7,790 bases of DNA from JAAZDN01 sp964440875 (GTDB lineage Bacteria > Bacillota_I > Bacilli_A > Erysipelotrichales > Erysipelotrichaceae): positions 1 through 7,790 of the forward strand of contig CAYTTS010000050.1 of assembly GCA_964440875.1 (NCBI GenBank), in the 5' to 3' direction. This document shows, piece after piece, positions 6,910 to 7,790 of the stretch. Positions within the stretch are counted from its first letter, which is position 1. Each line of letters starts with the position of its first letter. The notes under the pieces were generated by a model. The model saw nothing but the letters and a program-made list of their open reading frames with translations, ran no database searches and was not told the DNA's origin. Position numbers and translations under genes: made by a program.

Positions 6910-7614
6910 ATGCCTTTTCAATGGTATTTTTATGACGCCGGATATATTTTATACATAATTCCCTTTATGTTATTAGCTTTCGCGGCGCAAATTTATATTA
7001 AAAGTACATATGCAAAATTCAGTAGAGTTAGAAATAGTACAGGATTAACAGGAGAGCAAGTAGCTAGATATATACTTGATAAAAACGGACTACAACATGT
7101 TCGTGTAAAACAAGTAGCAGGTACACTTTCAGATCATTATGATCCACGTACTCAAGTTGTATCATTATCTAGTGGAGTATACCAAAGTAATTCAATATCA
7201 GCAGCAAGTATTGCCGCACATGAGGTAGGACATGCAATACAGCATTCAACAAACTATTTACCTCTTAAGATCAGAGCTAGTTTAGTTCCAGTAGTAACAA
7301 TTAGCTCAAGCTTTATGTGGATATTTATTTTTGCAGGATTCTTATTTAATTATTCTAATCTGGTTAATATCGGAATACTAATTTTCGCAGCATCTGTTTT
7401 ATTTCAAATAGTTACTCTACCAGTAGAATTTAATGCAAGTAGCCGAGCAATTAAACAGCTACAACAGTATAACTTAGTTAGTCCAAATGAAATCAGTGGA
7501 TCTAAGAAAGTATTAACCGCAGCAGCTTTCACTTATATTGCGGCAACTATTGTTGCAATTGCGCAACTATTAAGATTAATCGCTGTTAGTGGCAATCGTA
7601 ATTCAAGAGATTAA
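6910..7614 (+). CDS. yugP: YugP-type membrane zinc metallopeptidase (Zn_peptidase_2 family)
   Basis: This 234-residue protein matches the usual 225-235 residue length of the Bacillota YugP family. The zinc site is HEVGH (104-108) of the HExxH type, with Glu105 as the catalytic base. The conserved PVEFNAS segment (171-177) supplies Glu173, the likely third ligand. The order is membrane segment (about 11-30), soluble region with the TGEQVAR helix and DHYDPR loop (44-80), the zinc helix, two membrane segments (about 123-146 and 151-170), and a last one (about 203-226). The DHYDPR-x-VVSLS sequence just before the zinc helix is a hallmark of the family. The active site would lie close to the membrane. 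Substrates are unknown; a role in membrane-protein turnover is inference. The gene is monocistronic, with its own promoter and terminator, and diverges from the pseudo-amidase operon. All expected catalytic residues are present, so it should be active. Confidence 0.93.
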   Translation: MPFQWYFYDAGYILYIIPFMLLAFAAQIYIKSTYAKFSRVRNSTGLTGEQVARYILDKNGLQHVRVKQVAGTLSDHYDPRTQVVSLSSGVYQSNSISAASIAAHEVGHAIQHSTNYLPLKIRASLVPVVTISSSFMWIFIFAGFLFNYSNLVNIGILIFAASVLFQIVTLPVEFNASSRAIKQLQQYNLVSPNEISGSKKVLTAAAFTYIAATIVAIAQLLRLIAVSGNRNSRD

Positions 7615-7621
7615 TAAATAG

Positions 7622-7658
7622 AAAAGTTAGAAAACTTATATGTTTTCTAACTTTTTTT
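7622..7658 (+). terminator. Rho-independent terminator of the yugP-type gene, possibly bidirectional
   Basis: Fourteen bases pair perfectly (7622-7635 with 7642-7655) around the loop TTATAT, and seven T residues (7652-7658) overlap the 3' arm. It starts eight bases after the stop codon. On the minus strand the stem is followed by a weaker T-rich run, so it may also stop the converging gene whose stop codon is at 7662-7664. Confidence 0.95.
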
Positions 7659-7661
7659 CAT

Positions 7662-7790
7662 CTATTTATTATCTACATCTGATTCAATTGTCGGTGGCCA
7701 GTAAGTATAGCCTAAACCTTCAGCGTAAGCTTTTATCTTAGCTTCAGCTACTTCCATCCACTTTCCATTACTCATATATGCTTCGATTTC
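7662..7790 (-). CDS. C-terminal end of an unrecognised protein, start outside window
   Basis: On the minus strand the frame is open from the window edge to TAG at 7662-7664, giving 42 residues that begin EIEAYMSNGKW and end PTIESDVDNK. The segment is amphipathic and helical (WMEVAEAKIKAYAEGLGY), then aromatic and proline-containing (TYWPP), then an acidic tail. No other frame on this strand is open through the segment with a plausible end next to a terminator, and the TAG falls just before the bidirectional hairpin, as expected for a real gene end. Too little is visible to name a family. A solute-binding-protein tail is one possibility, but nothing here proves it. Confidence 0.7.
   Translation of the reverse strand, partial: EIEAYMSNGKWMEVAEAKIKAYAEGLGYTYWPPTIESDVDNK

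Noticed and set aside
6905..6958. Short out-of-frame ATG frame (17 codons) overlapping the yugP-type start, a possible leader peptide.
   Set aside because: Its ATG is only three bases from the Shine-Dalgarno and the frame overlaps a well-conserved N-terminus, so it is a chance ATG.

Overview
The window is strongly AT-rich, compactly coded DNA from a low-GC Gram-positive lineage. Every tryptophan codon I checked is TGG and no reading frame needs TGA as a sense codon, so the genetic code looks standard rather than the Mycoplasma/Spiroplasma type. The features that suggest a lineage are a PPi-type phosphofructokinase, a degenerate cell-wall amidase fold, a large secreted protein and YugP/YdiF-type Bacillota genes. 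Together they fit the Acholeplasma/Izemoplasma/Haloplasma side of Mollicutes or a nearby Bacillota group. This placement is an inference (roughly even confidence); no marker gene in the window proves it.

Layout. From 1 to 2076 (minus strand) lies the N-terminal 692 residues of a large secreted protein whose C-terminus is outside the window. A 203-base gap holds its ribosome binding site, weak promoter candidates and the strong terminator of the next gene. From 2280 to 3491 (minus) is pfp, a PPi-type 6-phosphofructokinase, with a near-consensus promoter and a terminator, so it is a self-contained transcription unit. From 3574 to 6721 (minus) is a two-gene operon: a membrane-anchored protein with a degenerate Amidase_3 domain (5408-6721), overlapping by 17 bases a YdiF-like ABC-F ATPase (3574-5424). 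A 188-base divergent intergenic region carries an extended -10 promoter in each direction. From 6910 to 7614 (plus) is a YugP-type membrane zinc peptidase ending in a 14-bp stem terminator. From 7662 to 7790 (minus) is the C-terminal 42 codons of an unrecognised gene that converges on that terminator.

How the genes relate. pfp belongs to central glycolysis. ABC-F proteins act on the ribosome. The secreted protein, the pseudo-amidase and YugP all concern the cell surface or membrane. No mobile element, CRISPR array, tRNA, rRNA or riboswitch was seen. No complete new multi-gene system is evident. The most interesting object is the amidase-fold protein, which appears to have lost two of three zinc ligands while keeping the rest of the fold signature, and which is translationally linked to a ribosome-associated ATPase.
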